From Geosmithia putterillii (lineage: Eukaryota > Ascomycota > Sordariomycetes > Hypocreales > Bionectriaceae): a stretch of DNA of 64,000 bases. The notes beneath the pieces were generated by a model that had not been told where the DNA came from, did not search any database, and worked only from the letters and a program-made list of their open reading frames with translations. The translations under genes and the position numbers were made by a program. Of the stretch, positions 45,695-57,995 are shown piece after piece. The DNA lies in NCBI GenBank assembly GCA_900188575.1, contig FYEU01000301.1, positions 707,999 through 771,998 of the forward strand, given 5' to 3'. Every line of letters starts with the position of its first letter. Within the stretch, counting starts at the first letter, position 1.

Positions 45695-46969
45695 TTTGAT
45701 GGTTCTAGTCTTTTGATTGTGAAAAAGGAGTGTATTGGAAGGAGTGTGGACTGTTTGAATGTCTTGCTGGTGATGCTGAGGATATACAAGAGACGATATG
45801 ATCACCATGGCGCCCTTCTTATACTTTTCCCTTGACTATGTGATTCCCATCATGACCCTGTCGTCTTCACGATCCTACGAGAAACGTTGCAGCTGGCGTC
45901 CGTTCCTGGGTACCAGTCTCATGTTCCTGCGTCGGCAGGATCCGCCAAAGGCTGACAGGAACACTCACCACAAGTACTACTGTCCAGACTAGCCCTGACA
46001 GCTCGGCAATTGGGGGAAGGGGGAAGGGGGAAGGGAGGGTCCGAACCTTTCGTACGGGTCAGCCCAGTTGGAGCTTTGAAATGAGACGTGGGATCTCCAC
46101 TGCGCGCGCGGACTGACTGTATCCTGCCCGCGGGACGGGGACTCTGGCCCCAGCACAGCATCAGCCAACATGGTGAGGCATATGGTGAGGCGCAAGGAGG
46201 ATGGAAGGAAGGACCAGCCAGCCACGTGTACTCCTTGGTAGCGAGGCAACCAACCTCACGTAGCAATAGACGAAACACTCGGTAGTAACCAACCCTTAGG
46301 GCTTTAACTCGAAACAAGCGCAGACTGCCGCGACACTGGTGATGACCTCAGTGGTTCATACAGCAAGAAACACATATTGTTTTGCCCGCGTCTCGCGTGC
46401 GTCTTGCGACGAGACTATACTACACACACAGACCAGTGTATTTTCTATAAAGAGAGCCGCCAGGGAGGGTCCCGATGGGAAAGTGAAAAAAAAACTTCAC
46501 TAGGAACTTGACTGGGATCATATTCAATTTGAAAGCACGTACCACGTAGTATTCCCGTCTGACGGAACGACTCCCGGTATAGAAGGTGCAGATGTCCTGT
46601 CCAGCCTTGGGACCTGGACCCACAATCCTTCATGCTCGGCTTACACGTTGGCCGCCTGGGCCGACTGGACCGACTCTCTGTGATTCAAGGGACAGGACAG
46701 TCAGTGAAAAGGATGGAAATCCTGGGAATTACAACCCTCGACTAACGTTGTCAAAAGCGCATTTCGCATTGTAGGAGTTTCAAAAAATCTGATTGCATTA
46801 ATTCATGGGGGTATCATTCTGTAGTATGCGGTATACCAAGTAACAAAGACAAAGACAAAGACAGAAACTCCAAGGTGATGTTCCAAATGGGACGCAAGAA
46901 AAGAGTAAAGGCAAAAAGTCCAAAAGAGGGCAGAGAAAAGGACGACAGAAGCCTTGAGGCCATGCCAGG
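45695..46969. other. intergenic
   Basis: 1.3 kb between the secreted-protein promoter and the Yippee-gene 3' end. No gene, RNA or repeat is apparent, except a short GGGGGAAG repeat near 46012-46035. Confidence 0.5.
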
Positions 46970-47830
46970 CTAGACAAGCCCCCGGATCTGCCGCCTGATC
47001 CTCCTTTGCGCAACAGCATCAGCATTCCACGTCCCCGCAAAGACATCCTCGCATTCGTCCTCGTCAGACGAGTCGAACGTAATCTCCTCCTCATCTTCAT
47101 CATCATCCCTATACTCATCTTTGATGGCCCGACCGGGCTTGTTGTTGTTGTCCTCGTCGTCCATGTCCTCCCAAGATCGGTGCGTCGCCACCCGCTCCGT
47201 CTCGAGTATGTACTTGCCGACCTTGTACTGCTGCGACAGCTCCCGGGCAGCCACGTATTTCCACCCAATCTTGATCGAGCACGTCGCGCAGCTGATGTCG
47301 GCGACGGTGTGCCACCCGGTCGAGAGCTGTCTGTTCTCGCTGCGTCCTAGGCGAACGTTGAGCAGCTCGTCATTATCGTAGACGTCGTTGCCGCTGCTGC
47401 TGCGGCGCCGCAGCAAAGACACCGGCGGTGGCGGTGCCACGAGCACGGCCCGCCCGTGTCGACCCATGAAGCCCCGCGACACAATCTGCGATGTGAGTGC
47501 CAAGTCGGTGGAGCAGTGCTTGCAGCGGAGGATGTCGGGGGCGGTGCGGACGAGTCTCTTCTTTGCCGTCGTCGTCGGGCTTGCAGCCGTGGTAGTGCAG
47601 CTATCAGAGATAAATGCGGTGCTAGGTGACGTACCCGGCGAGGACACCGGCGTAATAATACTAGAATCCGATGATATTTCCGACGTGGGCGACATGGGCT
47701 CTGATGGGCCCGATGACGCCGACGAAGACGATGATGCTGATTCCCGTCGTCTAAATGGTAGTCGTATGCTTGGGAGGAGGTAGCCTGGGAAGATGGGCCT
47801 GGTGGCCGAGATGCCGCTTTCGCGCACCAT
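46970..47830 (-). CDS. Yippee-domain zinc-binding protein
   Basis: A single exon gives 286 aa from the ATG at 47830. The frame is open further upstream but has no other ATG before conserved sequence. A Ser-rich, probably disordered N-terminus (30-90) precedes a Yippee/Mis18/cereblon-type zinc fold. The first CxxC is at 103/106 (ILRCKHCSTDL) and the second at 181/184 (ISCATCSIKIGWKYV). Between them are SRGFMGRHGRAVLV and SENRQLSTGWHTVADI, both characteristic. An acidic tail (DDDEDEEEITFDSSDEDE) ends the protein. Such proteins are found in the nucleus or cytosol; biochemical function is generally unknown. An insertion of about 20 residues (PPPPVSLLRRRSSSGNDVYDN) lies in the domain, common in fungal members. 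Confidence 0.9.
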   Translation of the reverse strand: MVRESGISATRPIFPGYLLPSIRLPFRRRESASSSSSASSGPSEPMSPTSEISSDSSIITPVSSPGTSPSTAFISDSCTTTAASPTTTAKKRLVRTAPDILRCKHCSTDLALTSQIVSRGFMGRHGRAVLVAPPPPVSLLRRRSSSGNDVYDNDELLNVRLGRSENRQLSTGWHTVADISCATCSIKIGWKYVAARELSQQYKVGKYILETERVATHRSWEDMDDEDNNNKPGRAIKDEYRDDDEDEEEITFDSSDEDECEDVFAGTWNADAVAQRRIRRQIRGLV

Positions 47831-48793
47831 GGTTTCAGAAGAAGTCTCTCTTCTTCGAGTCTTCGGGATACGTTTGTCTGACCGAGCAGCCTTATGCAGG
47901 CTTGAGAGGAGCAGTAAGGTGGTACAGGATATGTATGCACGGTACGGTACGGTATCAATCAAAAGCCACCGCGTGACCCGAATCAGCTCGGGCAATGCGG
48001 GGAGGGGAGGAGGGGCACGAGTCTTTAACAGTCGTCATGCAATCAACGCATGTAAGAGAGCTCAGAGCAAAGAGGGTAAAACGCAACATGGAACTGGAAC
48101 TAGACCAACTTTAATAATGCCCATCACAGAAGTGATAAAACGTGAGAAAGCAAGAGGGAAAGGGAAAGGGTAAAAAAAAGCACATGGTAGCGAGGTCGGA
48201 GAAATCATTGTCACCGACTAAAGTCTAATGACTGACCGGGATCAGCTGATGGGGGGAAGGAACGCTGGGAGGGGTCCGAGGGGAGAGGGAAAGAGCGATG
48301 CATTGACATGTCGTAATGGTGCTTTCATGACGACTTTGCCCGTACCAGCAATAGACAGCGTGCGGCTTATCACGCCGACTTTCGGCGGGGATCCAACACA
48401 GCACATACAGCACATATAGCTCACATACTCGTTAGTTGCAGGCGGGGTTCGGAGTGATGTGATTATGCGCCCGTACGACGAAAGTACGAATGAGCGCTGC
48501 TCCATGGCAGATAAGGCATCAACATACCACTCCTAGTAGCAGTATAATACCCAGCCCGATCGGACGAGTATTACTTTGCACGGGTGCAAGGTCGACAAGA
48601 GGAAGAGAGTGTAGAAATAAAACATGCTTTCGAATGAATCGGCTTCCTAGATTGCGAGCGTATTGTACACACCATCTTCTGGCCCAACGTGACAGTGCTC
48701 ATTGCTGGTAATGATACTCGTGCCTTTCAGGATGCAGGCAGACCCCCAACACAGGTATCCACAAATCCCATGCCACGCCAAAAAAGCACCTCT
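47831..48793. other. intergenic
   Basis: About 960 bp spanning the Yippee promoter and the DUG1 3' flank. No gene is recognised; 48100-48180 is A/G-rich. Confidence 0.5.
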
Positions 48794-50298
48794 CTAGTTC
48801 TGCGGCTCCTCAGCAACGTAGTGCAGGTAGGCGCCCAGGAGCTTGATGCCCTCAATGTAGTTCTTCTTGTCCAGCTTCTCGTTGATCGAGTGGGCGCCGT
48901 CAGTGGAGCTGCCCATCGGGAGCAGGAGAACGTTCTTGCCCGTCGCCTCCTCAAAGGTGAGCGTGATGGGGATGCTGCAGTAAAAAAGTAAAGTTAGCTT
49001 CTCCATTCTTCAAAGAGGGGGATTCCTTTTTCTTCCTTTCAGACGTACCTGCCACCCTCGCGGGTAAAGTCGGGCTGGACACCCCAGACACGCTCGGTAG
49101 CCTTGGAGGCGGCCGAGAAGTTCCAGTGCTTGGGCGAGGCCTTCCACCACTTGCCCGAGTGCTGGGCGTAGACCTTGAGCGTGTTCTTGCTCTTGAGCTT
49201 GGCAAACTGCTCCTCGACAAACTTGTACACGGCCGCGTTGGTCGTGTCAATGTCCATGTCGGGCACGGTGCGGATCGAGAACTTGCCAATCACCTTGGCG
49301 GGGATGACCGTCTTGGCACCGGGCGCCGAGAAGGCACCCTCAACGCCGTGGATGGACAGCGAAGGGTAGCGCCAGCGGGCCATGAGCGTCTTCTTCTTGT
49401 CCTCAAAGATGGTCGTCTTGCTGCCGAGCGACTCGTGCAGGGTGTCCATGGTGAAGGCGATGCTGTCGTACAGGCCGTCCTCGTCTGAGGTGACGGGGGC
49501 GACCTGCTCCATGATGCCGGGGACCTGGATCTTGCCGTCCGTGTCGACGAGCGAGCCGAGGACGCGGACCAGGTCCGTCATGGGCTCCTGGGCAGTGCCG
49601 CCAAAGACACCGCTGTGCAGGTCGGCGCCGGGGCCCGACACCTCGACCGAGTAGTAGTTGCAGCCACGCAGGCCGTACGTCAGGCAGGGCTTCTCGGTGC
49701 CGAGCCAGTAGTTGTCCGAGATGCAGACGGCGTCGGCATCGGCAAAGTACTTCTTGCCCTCCTCGTTGATGAGGTCCTCCAGGCCCTCGGAGCCGTACTC
49801 CTCCATGCCCTCAAAGCACATGAGCAGGTTGACGGGGAAGTCGACGCCGGCCTTCTGGTGGGCGTCGATGGCGTTGAGCCACCCGAGCACGGGGCCCTTG
49901 TCGTCGGTCGAGCCGCGGCCAAACATGCGGCCCTTGTCGTCGACCGTCAGGTCAAACGGCTCCGTCGCCCAGCCGTCCGATACCTCGGCGGGCTGGACAT
50001 CGTAGTGGCCGTAGACGAGGATGGTGCGCTTGTTCTTGTCGTTGCCGTACCGGGCCAGCACCACGGGGGGCAGGTCCAGGTGCTCCTTCTGGGGCTGCTT
50101 GCCCAGCTCGCGGAGCTCGGCCACGGCGCCCAGGTTGGTCAGCTCGTTGGCCAGCCACTTGCCCATGCGGATCACATCGGGGCGGCGGGCTTCGTCGGCC
50201 GAGATGGACGGGATGGCGACAGCCTCACGCAGACGCTGGATGAAGGCGTCAGCCGAGCTGTCGACCTGCTTGAAGTATTCGTCGAGTTGGGGCGCCAT
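48794..50298 (-). CDS. DUG1: M20 metallodipeptidase (Cys-Gly / nonspecific dipeptidase, DUG1-like)
   Basis: This predicted cytosolic di-zinc or manganese peptidase hydrolyses Cys-Gly and other dipeptides, as in glutathione turnover. Two exons, 50298-49049 and 48974-48794, give 1431 nt (476 aa), matching yeast Dug1 and mammalian CNDP2. Key motifs are ILVYGHYDVQPAE (metal His and Asp), MFGRGSTDDKGP (bridging Asp), FEGMEEYGSEG (catalytic Glu pair) and DLHSGVFGGTAQEPM in the dimerisation lid. The C-terminal exon adds NVLLLPMGSSTDGAHSINEKL, which bears the last metal His. The frame is open far upstream but MAPQLDEYFKQVD is the expected start. It is divergent from MPE1 across 1.5 kb. The symbol is by family likeness; enzyme specificity is not proven. 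Confidence 0.94.
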
Positions 50299-51798
50299 CT
50301 TCCTTGCTTGGTGCGAGCGAATCGAGTCTGTAAGGTAGGATCGTCGGGTCGAGGGAGGGGTCCAGCGCTGGTGCGGGGACACGGCCGGGCTTAATAGGAG
50401 AGACGGAGATTTTCGGCCTCGAGTTGTTGCAGTTGCTGCATTTGCTGCTTGTGTCTGAGCTCGACGCCAACAAAGAGTCGCCGCTTGGAGGGGCCAGGTG
50501 CGGGGCATCACGTCGTCGCGGGGACCTTCTGCATCAGGCGCTGTCAGTAATACGGCCAACGGTGTACCAACACTATCGGGGAGGGAATGTACCAATGTAC
50601 CCCCTGAACAAACGCCAAAAATCGCAGAACCTTTGGCTGCTGCCACGGGGCTGATTGCCTGCAGTACCAAAAGTACTGGTGCTACGCCTTTCAAGGTAAC
50701 TTGAAGGGTAATGTGTACTCTGGTAATAGCCTGTACTTTTGCCTCCTGCAAGACCCGGGCCTAGAAGCGGTTATCAACGGCAACCAATCTCTGTTCTCTC
50801 GAGTCTTTGAATTGTCAGCAGAGTGAAGTGGCCTGTCGTTCGTCCTCGGGGGGCGCCGGGCGGATTGTAGCACGTGACGGAATACAGCTAACCCGGAACA
50901 GCTCCGTGCTCTCAGTAGGCTGCGCTTACGGAGCAGGCAGCGGGCGGGCCTCGGAAAAACTCATTTTGCCGTATCGCTATTAATCTCCACCAGGCGCCCT
51001 TTTCCACTCCCCTTCCCTTCTCACATTCACCCCTCTCCAGTGTCACACGACTTCTTCCCCCATCAGACTCGCCGCTCCCATCGCCGCCGATCCATCGAAA
51101 CTCGCTTGTAGCGACCACGGCGACCGCGGCAGTATTCGAGCGAGTGCCAGTTTTCTGTGATTCTGGCCCCTTGCGCGACTTCACACGACCGACGAGCGTT
51201 GCGCGCGCGCGACGAGACCCACACCCGAGGGACTACGCGCCCTCCTCGTTCCACGAAGAACGGAGAACATCTCTCTTCGAATAACTTGACCTGACAAGGG
51301 CTGTTAGGGTAGAGAGAGGTCGTTCAGCTAACACAGGGTCTTGTTGATTCGTTCATTCTAGTGGGTGCTGCAGAGGTTGTCTAACGTGGGTGATTTGGAC
51401 AAGAGAGGAGGGAATCATAAGCGGGTTACTCTTTGTCCTGCTGGCTTGTACTCGTTTTTTTTTATTCATCGTCACCCATTTGACCCTATTCATCTTCCTT
51501 TCCAAGTACACAATCAGAATTGATTATTTGCCATCCACATTCTGTTGAAAGGCACAACGAGTGCGAGAAAGAAGCATAAAAAGAAAGACGAACGGGGAGA
51601 GAACAAAGAGAACAAGGGACTTGGTCTGCAGTCACGGTCACCAGGAAAATACTCACTTAGCTTTTTGAACGTCCTCCGACTCTCATCCTTCTACGCACCG
51701 GCTTTCGTGCATCATCTGTTTTCTACTTCATCCCCTCGTGCTTTTCTATCCCATACGTGGTTTCTCGTAACAGGGAACCCCCCATCAGCATCGCAAGC
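50299..51798. promoter_or_regulatory. divergent DUG1/MPE1 intergenic region
   Basis: 1.5 kb with a CACGTG at 50871-50876. C/T-rich stretches at 50995-51060 and T-rich sequence at 51455-51465 fit promoters and a long MPE1 leader. No gene is seen. Confidence 0.45.
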
Positions 51799-53857
51799 AT
51801 GGCCTCTTCAGTCTTCTTCAAATTCAAGTCTCAGAGGGAGCCCACCAGGGTCGAGTTTGACGGCACCGGCATCTCAGTCTTTGAGCTGAAGCGTGAAATC
51901 ATCAACAAGAGCGGCCTCGGCGACGGCACCGACTTTGACCTCTTCATCTACACCGATGACAACTCAGAAGGTAAGATCCTGAAGCACGTCAAACTTAGAA
52001 GAATATCACGTACTGACTGGCCAACCCCAGAATACGACGATGATATGACTATTATACCCAGATCGACTACCGTCATAGCACGGAGGCAACCCGCGGCCAA
52101 GCCTGGTGCTGGTCGCGCGGCTCGCTATGTATCCGGAAAGATGCCGGTATCGGCAAAGAACGCTGGCCGCAGGGAGCAGACGGGCAAGGCAGCAGCCAAG
52201 CCGAGCTCCAACGCCATCAGCCAGATGAACAGCGCCATGACAGAGGAGGAGAAGATGGCTGCCATGTTTGCTGCTCAAACGGAGCAGTGGTCTGTTCAGC
52301 AAGAAGAGCTGTCACAGTAAGTACCTAACTACAAGCACACACTCTCTCGATCTGTTCTTGTTGCAACAGGAAACTAACCAAGAACCAACTAGTCAAACCC
52401 CCGTATTCAAGCCTGGTCAGAAGCGTCCCGCCAATGTGCCGGACCACGACCCGCCGAATGGGTACATTTGCTACCGATGCGGCAACAAGGGTCACTGGAT
52501 CCAGCTGTGTCCCACCAACGACGACCCGGACTTTGACAACCGGCCGCGTGTGAAGCGCACGACGGGAATCCCCCGCTCGTTCCTACAAAAGGTCGACAAG
52601 TCACTAGTGATGGCGCAGAGCGACGGTGACGAGTCAAAGCGGCCGTCTGGCGTCATGGTCAACGCTGAGGGTGACTTTGTCATTGCGGAGCCCGACAAGG
52701 CGTCGTGGGAGAAGTTCCAGGCCAAGGCCAAGACTTCGGCCGCCAAGTCGTCCTCGGAGGAGGACAAGGAGATTGAGGAGCGGGGTCTCTCTTGCTCGAT
52801 TGACAAGAAGATGTTGATAGAACCAATGAAGACGCCGTGCTGCCAGAAGACTTTTTGCAATGACTGCATAACCAATGCTCTCATTGAAAGCGACTTTGTC
52901 TGCCCCGCCTGCCAGACCGAGGGCGTCCTGATCGACGACCTGCAGCCTGACGAGGAGACAACGACCAAGATCCAAGACTACCTCAAGGAGAAGGAGGCAG
53001 CCGCCAAGTCCCCGCCGGCGGTTGCGGCTGCAGACAACACCCCGACTCCCAAGGCGGAGGGGGAGTCCACTGAACAGAAGGACGCCGCCAAGCCTGACGA
53101 CAAGTCGACAGATGGCACCAACAACAAACCCGATGGCATTGTCCCCACCAAGGAAAGGGCAACCAAGTCGCCCACCCCACAATCTGGCCCCTCGACGGCA
53201 ACAGGGCCTCCCAGGAATCTCTCTGCTTCTACAGGGCCGCAGCAGCCTGACGCCACAGATGCCTCGAGGAGATCGCAAGAGCCCTCAAGCAACGGCAACA
53301 ACTCGAAGAAGAGGCCGGCAGATGACGCTCTGGAGAGCAACCCCAAGATCCCCAAGGGTCCTCGGGCCATGCAGAACCAGCAGCAGCAGCAGCCGAACCC
53401 CCACATGCCCGGACACAACAACAACATGATGAACGGTATGCCCAACATGGGCATGAACGGCATGAATGGCATGATGGGTATGCCCAACATGGGAATGGGC
53501 ATGCCAAACATGATGGGCATGCCTAACATGAACATGGGGATGGGTATGCCGCCGATGATGGGCATGCCCATGATGGGTGGCATGCCGGGCTTTAACGGCA
53601 TGCCCAACATGAACGGGTTTGGCGGCGGCGGCGGCGGTGGTATGAACGGCTGGGATATGGGTGGTGGCGGCGGCATGAATGGCTACGGCGGCGGTCCCAA
53701 CATGAACATGAACATGATGAACGGCTTCCAGAACGGGGGCGGCAACTATGGCATGCAGCAGGGCGAAGAGGACGCCTACTTCCGCAAGCCGGTCAACCCG
53801 CACCGGCACCAGAACAAGCAGCGTCGTGCGCGGCCGAGCGACTACAGGGAGCTGTAA
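51799..53857 (+). CDS. MPE1: cleavage/polyadenylation factor subunit MPE1 (DWNN, zinc knuckle, RING)
   Basis: This nuclear mRNA 3'-end processing factor is the RBBP6 homologue. Three exons, 51799-51970, 52031-52316 and 52393-53857, give 1923 nt (640 aa). The ubiquitin-like DWNN domain starts at residue 4 (SSVFFKFKSQREPTRVEFDGTGISVFELKREI) and is split by intron 1. A CCHC zinc knuckle follows (CYRCGNKGHWIQLCP), then a degenerate RING/U-box-like domain (LSCSIDKKMLIEPMKTPCCQKTFCNDCI ... CPACQ). The second half is disordered; it is rich in P, T and S, then in Met, Asn and Gly (about 53400-53760 in DNA). The ATG at 51799 matches the expected MASSVFFKF start. The second intron's acceptor at 52392 keeps frame; the alternative at 52369 would not. 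Confidence 0.94.
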
Positions 53858-55215
53858 AAGCCTCTAGGTCTAAGGGGGGAGGGTCCATCTGTTGTATATA
53901 TCCGGGCCGAGCATAGCGTCCTCACGACGACGCGACCATCAACACTAGGAGGAGGCGTTTAGGAGGAATTTGCCATCTTGTGGCTGGATGATTTTTCTTT
54001 TTCGTCTTGTTTTGGCAGCCAGAAGCAGCCACACACACATTTCTTTTTCTTTCGTTTTACACGATTTTCCACGGAGTGGGGATTTGAGGAAGGACAGAGG
54101 TGGGAAGAGGGCAAGGCAGTGTATCTACTATCACTGCTGGGGGGCATCCAGTTCAGGACCATTTGGGTTGCTGATATCACAGTGTTTGGTGGCGTTTTTT
54201 CTTTTTTTTGTATGATGTACATTTGCGGATTACGGGGGAAGGAACGATCGGAGGAAATGAAATCATCACATGGCATCTGGTAAAGATTCATTCGAATTCG
54301 ACTCAATAAGCTCCATCTTTTGCTCCCATTATTCAGTCTCCAAATACAATGCCTCCTTCCTAATATGACTCCTGACGTGACATTGTGTGTACTAAGTGAT
54401 TTTGTCTTTGGCCTCTACCCACGTAGTTTTTGCAGGTGGCTTCCAGGCGTGCAGCAGGGGAACAGATTTCGAAGTAGTAGTTTGAAAGGCTTGGAAGAAA
54501 GGTGAGAGTGAGAGTGAGAGTGAGAGGTGAGAGGTAAGAGTCTTGATGATCGAGTGATCCCACTTGGTGCGTAAGGTCAGTAGTAGCACAGAGCTATTCG
54601 GACTCTGCTAGGAGATGTGAAGATGGCAGTAGGTCCTCCACAAAGCTCATAAAGACCCAGGAGTTTCAGCTGGCCCATAAGGCAGAAGGCCAAGGAGCTG
54701 TAATCTGCCAGGAAGTGGGGGACCTATACGAGTATAAGATGCCTCGCCATGATGAGCAGTGGTTCATGGTACATGTAGTAGCACTAGCACAAGAGAAGGC
54801 GGTGATGGTACTATTTCGCCAGTGATAAGCCGGCGCTTCTCCAACATTCTAGAACATACGACAGCAACGGCTTTCCGAACACCCAAAGTCGCAACGCAAA
54901 ATCTCTAGTGATGCAGAACGTAAAGTAACACTCAAAAGTCTTTTAATAAGCCATCTAAACCATTTAGATCGACCTCGTAACAGTGATCTGTTGTCATATT
55001 ACGTCATCACGCTTCCTTGGCGACTCGGTCAGGCTTCCATCTCTAGTACCTAGGTATTGATCGTCACTGCTGCGCTGCCTTTCCTCCAGTGTGCCCCTCC
55101 TCCTTCAACTTTTGGTGCCCCTCAATTCCCACCCATTCCCAATCGATAACAACCAACGACACCTCTCCTTCCCGCCCGCCGAAGTACTATATATCACCAG
55201 ACTGCCGTGACCGCC
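53858..55215. other. intergenic MPE1 to GET3
   Basis: 1.36 kb of 3' flank and GET3 promoter. No gene is recognised. A GAGAGT-type short tandem (54500-54540) is present. Confidence 0.5.
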
Positions 55216-56326
55216 ATGGCCTCTGCCGTCGTTTCCGCAGACGAGGCCCTCGAGCCTTCGCTCCAGTCCCTGCTCGATCAGCGCAGCCTGCGCTGGGTGT
55301 TTGTCGGTGGGAAGGGTGGCGTCGGCAAGACGACGACATCATGCTCGCTGGCCATCCAGCTGGCCCGCGTCCGACGCTCCGTTCTGCTCATCAGCACCGA
55401 CCCCGCGCACAACCTGTCGGACGCGTTCAACCAGAAGTTTGGCAAGGAGGCCCGCCTGGTCAACGGGTTCGACAACCTCAGCGCCATGGAGATTGACCCC
55501 AACGGCAGCATGCAGGACATGCTCGCCGGCCAGGGTGAGGGTGGGCAGGACCAGGACATGAACGCCATGGGTGGTGGGCTGGGTGGCATGATGCAGGACC
55601 TTGCATTCGCTGTACGTTGTCCTGGGGGAAGAACTCTGGGTCTGGGACCTTAAATGTTGTGTATGCATTAGTACTGACATGCTGTGGTAGATCCCCGGTA
55701 TCGACGAGGCCATGTCCTTTGCCGAGGTGCTCAAGCAGGTCAAGTCGCTGTCGTACGAGACGATTGTGTTCGACACGGCGCCGACGGGCCACACGCTCCG
55801 CTTCCTGCAGTTCCCGTCGGTGCTCGAGAAGGCCCTGGCCAAGGTGTCGCAGCTGTCGTCGCAGTACGGCCCGCTGCTCAACGGCGTGCTCGGCTCGGGC
55901 GGCCAGCTGCCCAACGGCCAGAACCTCAACGACATGATGGAGAAGCTGGAGACGCTTCGCGAGACCATCTCGGAGGTCAACACGCAGTTCAAGAACGCCG
56001 AGCTCACCACCTTTGTCTGCGTCTGCATCGCCGAGTTCCTCAGCCTGTACGAGACGGAGCGCATGATCCAGGAGCTCACGGGCTACAGCATCGACACCCA
56101 CTGCATCGTCGTCAACCAGCTCCTCTTCCCGGGCAACTCGAGCAACTGCGAGCAGTGCAACGCCCGCCGCAAGATGCAGCGCAAGTACCTCGACCAGTAC
56201 GAGGAGCTCTACGCCGAGGACTTCAACGTTGTCAAGATGCCCCTCCTCGTCGAGGAGGTGCGCGGCAAGGAGAAGCTCGAGAAGTTTAGCGAAATGCTCA
56301 TCACGCCGTATGTGCCGCCGGAGTAG
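55216..56326 (+). CDS. GET3: ATPase GET3 (ArsA/TRC40 family)
   Basis: This cytosolic homodimeric ATPase delivers tail-anchored proteins to the ER (GET pathway). Two exons, 55216-55611 and 55691-56326, give 1032 nt (343 aa). The deviant Walker A is GGKGGVGKTT (31-40), then LLISTDPAHNLSDAFNQKF (switch I), TAPTGHTLRFLQFP (switch II) and the zinc-binding CEQC used for dimerisation. Only one intron is present. The initiator ATG at 55216 directly precedes MASAVVSADEALEPSL and the conserved LDQRSLRWVFVGGKGG. The neighbouring gene converges on its 3' end. Confidence 0.96.
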
Positions 56327-56766
56327 TCCTACCTACCATAATCGCATTAAAAAATAACACCCTTGTCTTTTTTTTAACATCTTCTCTCATGTATTGCTCT
56401 TGTTTCTGAAGGGGGTGCAGATCAGCATGAGAACCCCCAAGATTGTTGAGTATCAAAATGAGTCGGAAGATATGTGTGCTCGTCGAGTCAAGGCGAGTGG
56501 GCGTTTGGTGTAGGAGAGCGGCTAGTTGAATTAGACATATCATTGACGAGACTATTGTATTGTGCTGTACAGGTCATCGGTTCTGTGATCGTTACTCAAG
56601 ATGTGAATATGTGGTTTGTTATAGATCAACACGCTTGGCTTGTTTGAATTGTATCATACTGGACGACAGGAAGAAGGTAGATAATGTACATGCGTCTCTA
56701 TGCGGTGGGGGATATCATTGACATCCCATGCAACTGTCTCTGTCCTTCCCCAACATGCAATGCAGC
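56327..56766. other. convergent spacer
   Basis: 440 bp of 3' flanks, AT-richer than the coding sequence. No features seen. Confidence 0.6.
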
Positions 56767-57600
56767 TCACTCCCTAGCTGCCTCCTGCTTCAACTTCTCG
56801 ATCAACTTCTTCCGGAGAAATGGGCTGATTCCGAGTCTAGCGGTAGTCATCAGGCGGTCAGCACAAGTCACTAACAATCAAATACTAAGTCTGGGAACAG
56901 CGCAATAGCAACTCACATTCCCTGGTTGGTGAGGATCCTGTAGGTCCCGCTAGGCTGGGCCGTGCCAACGACCTGGCCAGAGGCATCCACCTCGACGCTG
57001 GCTAGGATGTCCTCGGGGAACGGGATTCGTCCAAAGTCCGGTGGGTTCCGGCGGTCACTCAAATGGACCCAGCCCCCGACGCCGCCTCCTCCCGCTCCGC
57101 CCTGTCCGCTCGCACCCCCGGCGTCTTGCCTGGAAGCCGAGCCTCTCCGCTTCCGCTGGGGCTTGTTGCCCGGGAAGGCGGCGCCCGAGCCGAGACTGTG
57201 CCCTCCCGGGCTGGCAAAGGCACGGGCCTGGTTGAGAACGTCCTCGTCCTCGTGGCCGTGCTCCTCGAGCACCTGGTTCAGTATCCGGACGAAATCCGGG
57301 TTCTGGGCAAACGTCTGGGTCGTGGGAGGTACCTGCGTCGTCGTTCCGATGGCGAGGCGCTTCACCGGCGGGTCATGGTCAAGGTAGGTCAGGATGTGGT
57401 CCATGATGGACGACTTGTCCTCGTAGACTCTCTGTACTCGTAGCCTTTGCGGTTAGAAGCTGCTCTTCTCTTCTCTACTCTATAGTCCCATAAGTCGCAC
57501 TCACGATATGGCGGTTCTCCGCTAATGTAGACACTGGTCGGCGCAGGAGGAGACCTGCGGGGCTCCTTGGAGCAGCTCTTCGTAGACACACACCCAGCAT
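56767..57600 (-). CDS. conserved fungal protein of unknown function, possibly mitochondrial
   Basis: Three exons, 57600-57505, 57431-56917 and 56836-56767, give 681 nt (226 aa). The N-terminus is rich in Arg/Leu/Ala with few acids (MLGVCLRRAAPRSPAGLLLRR), as in a mitochondrial targeting peptide. The body contains KRLAIGTTTQVPPTTQTFAQNPDFVRILNQVL, a Gly/Arg-rich middle, then HLSDRRNPPDFGRIPFPEDILASVEVD and SGTYRILTNQGILGISPFLRRKL. I recall similar fungal proteins but no functional name. The start is the first ATG of the exon and gives a sensible presequence. It is divergent from DPB2 across 395 bp, so they may share a promoter. Confidence 0.75.
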
Positions 57601-57995
57601 CTTGTTCAAGGTGGATTTACGGGTCAAGCGATTGATTGGGAATTACATGTATTAAGTGACTCCCCCAAGTCTGGGGAAATGAGGTCATTGGGAGGGAGAC
57701 GGAGTGGGCTGGTTCGACACGAACTTATGTACGTAACCGGGTTTTATGCGACAAAGGGAATTCCATTAAACGCGTCGACGCGGTCCACCACCAACCAACC
57801 CATCCCACCATGCAAAAGCAAGGGTCTATCTATCTGTACTACTAAGATTTCGATTGAAGGGCAAGAAAGTTGTATTACAACCCACGACAAACCCTCCCTT
57901 CCCCTGTCGATAGAAGAGAACCCTTTCTCTCGCTGGGTCGTGGTCTGTTTGTTACCATCACGATAACAAGCACACTCACACACCGACCGACAAAG
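57601..57995. promoter_or_regulatory. short divergent promoter region to DPB2
   Basis: 395 bp between divergent start codons, the likely shared promoter of the 57600 gene and DPB2. No strong motif identified. Confidence 0.5.

Noticed and set aside
52370..52392. alternative acceptor adding codons at the start of MPE1 exon 3
   Set aside because: Using the AG at 52369 shifts the frame; only the acceptor at 52392 keeps the knuckle and RING in frame.
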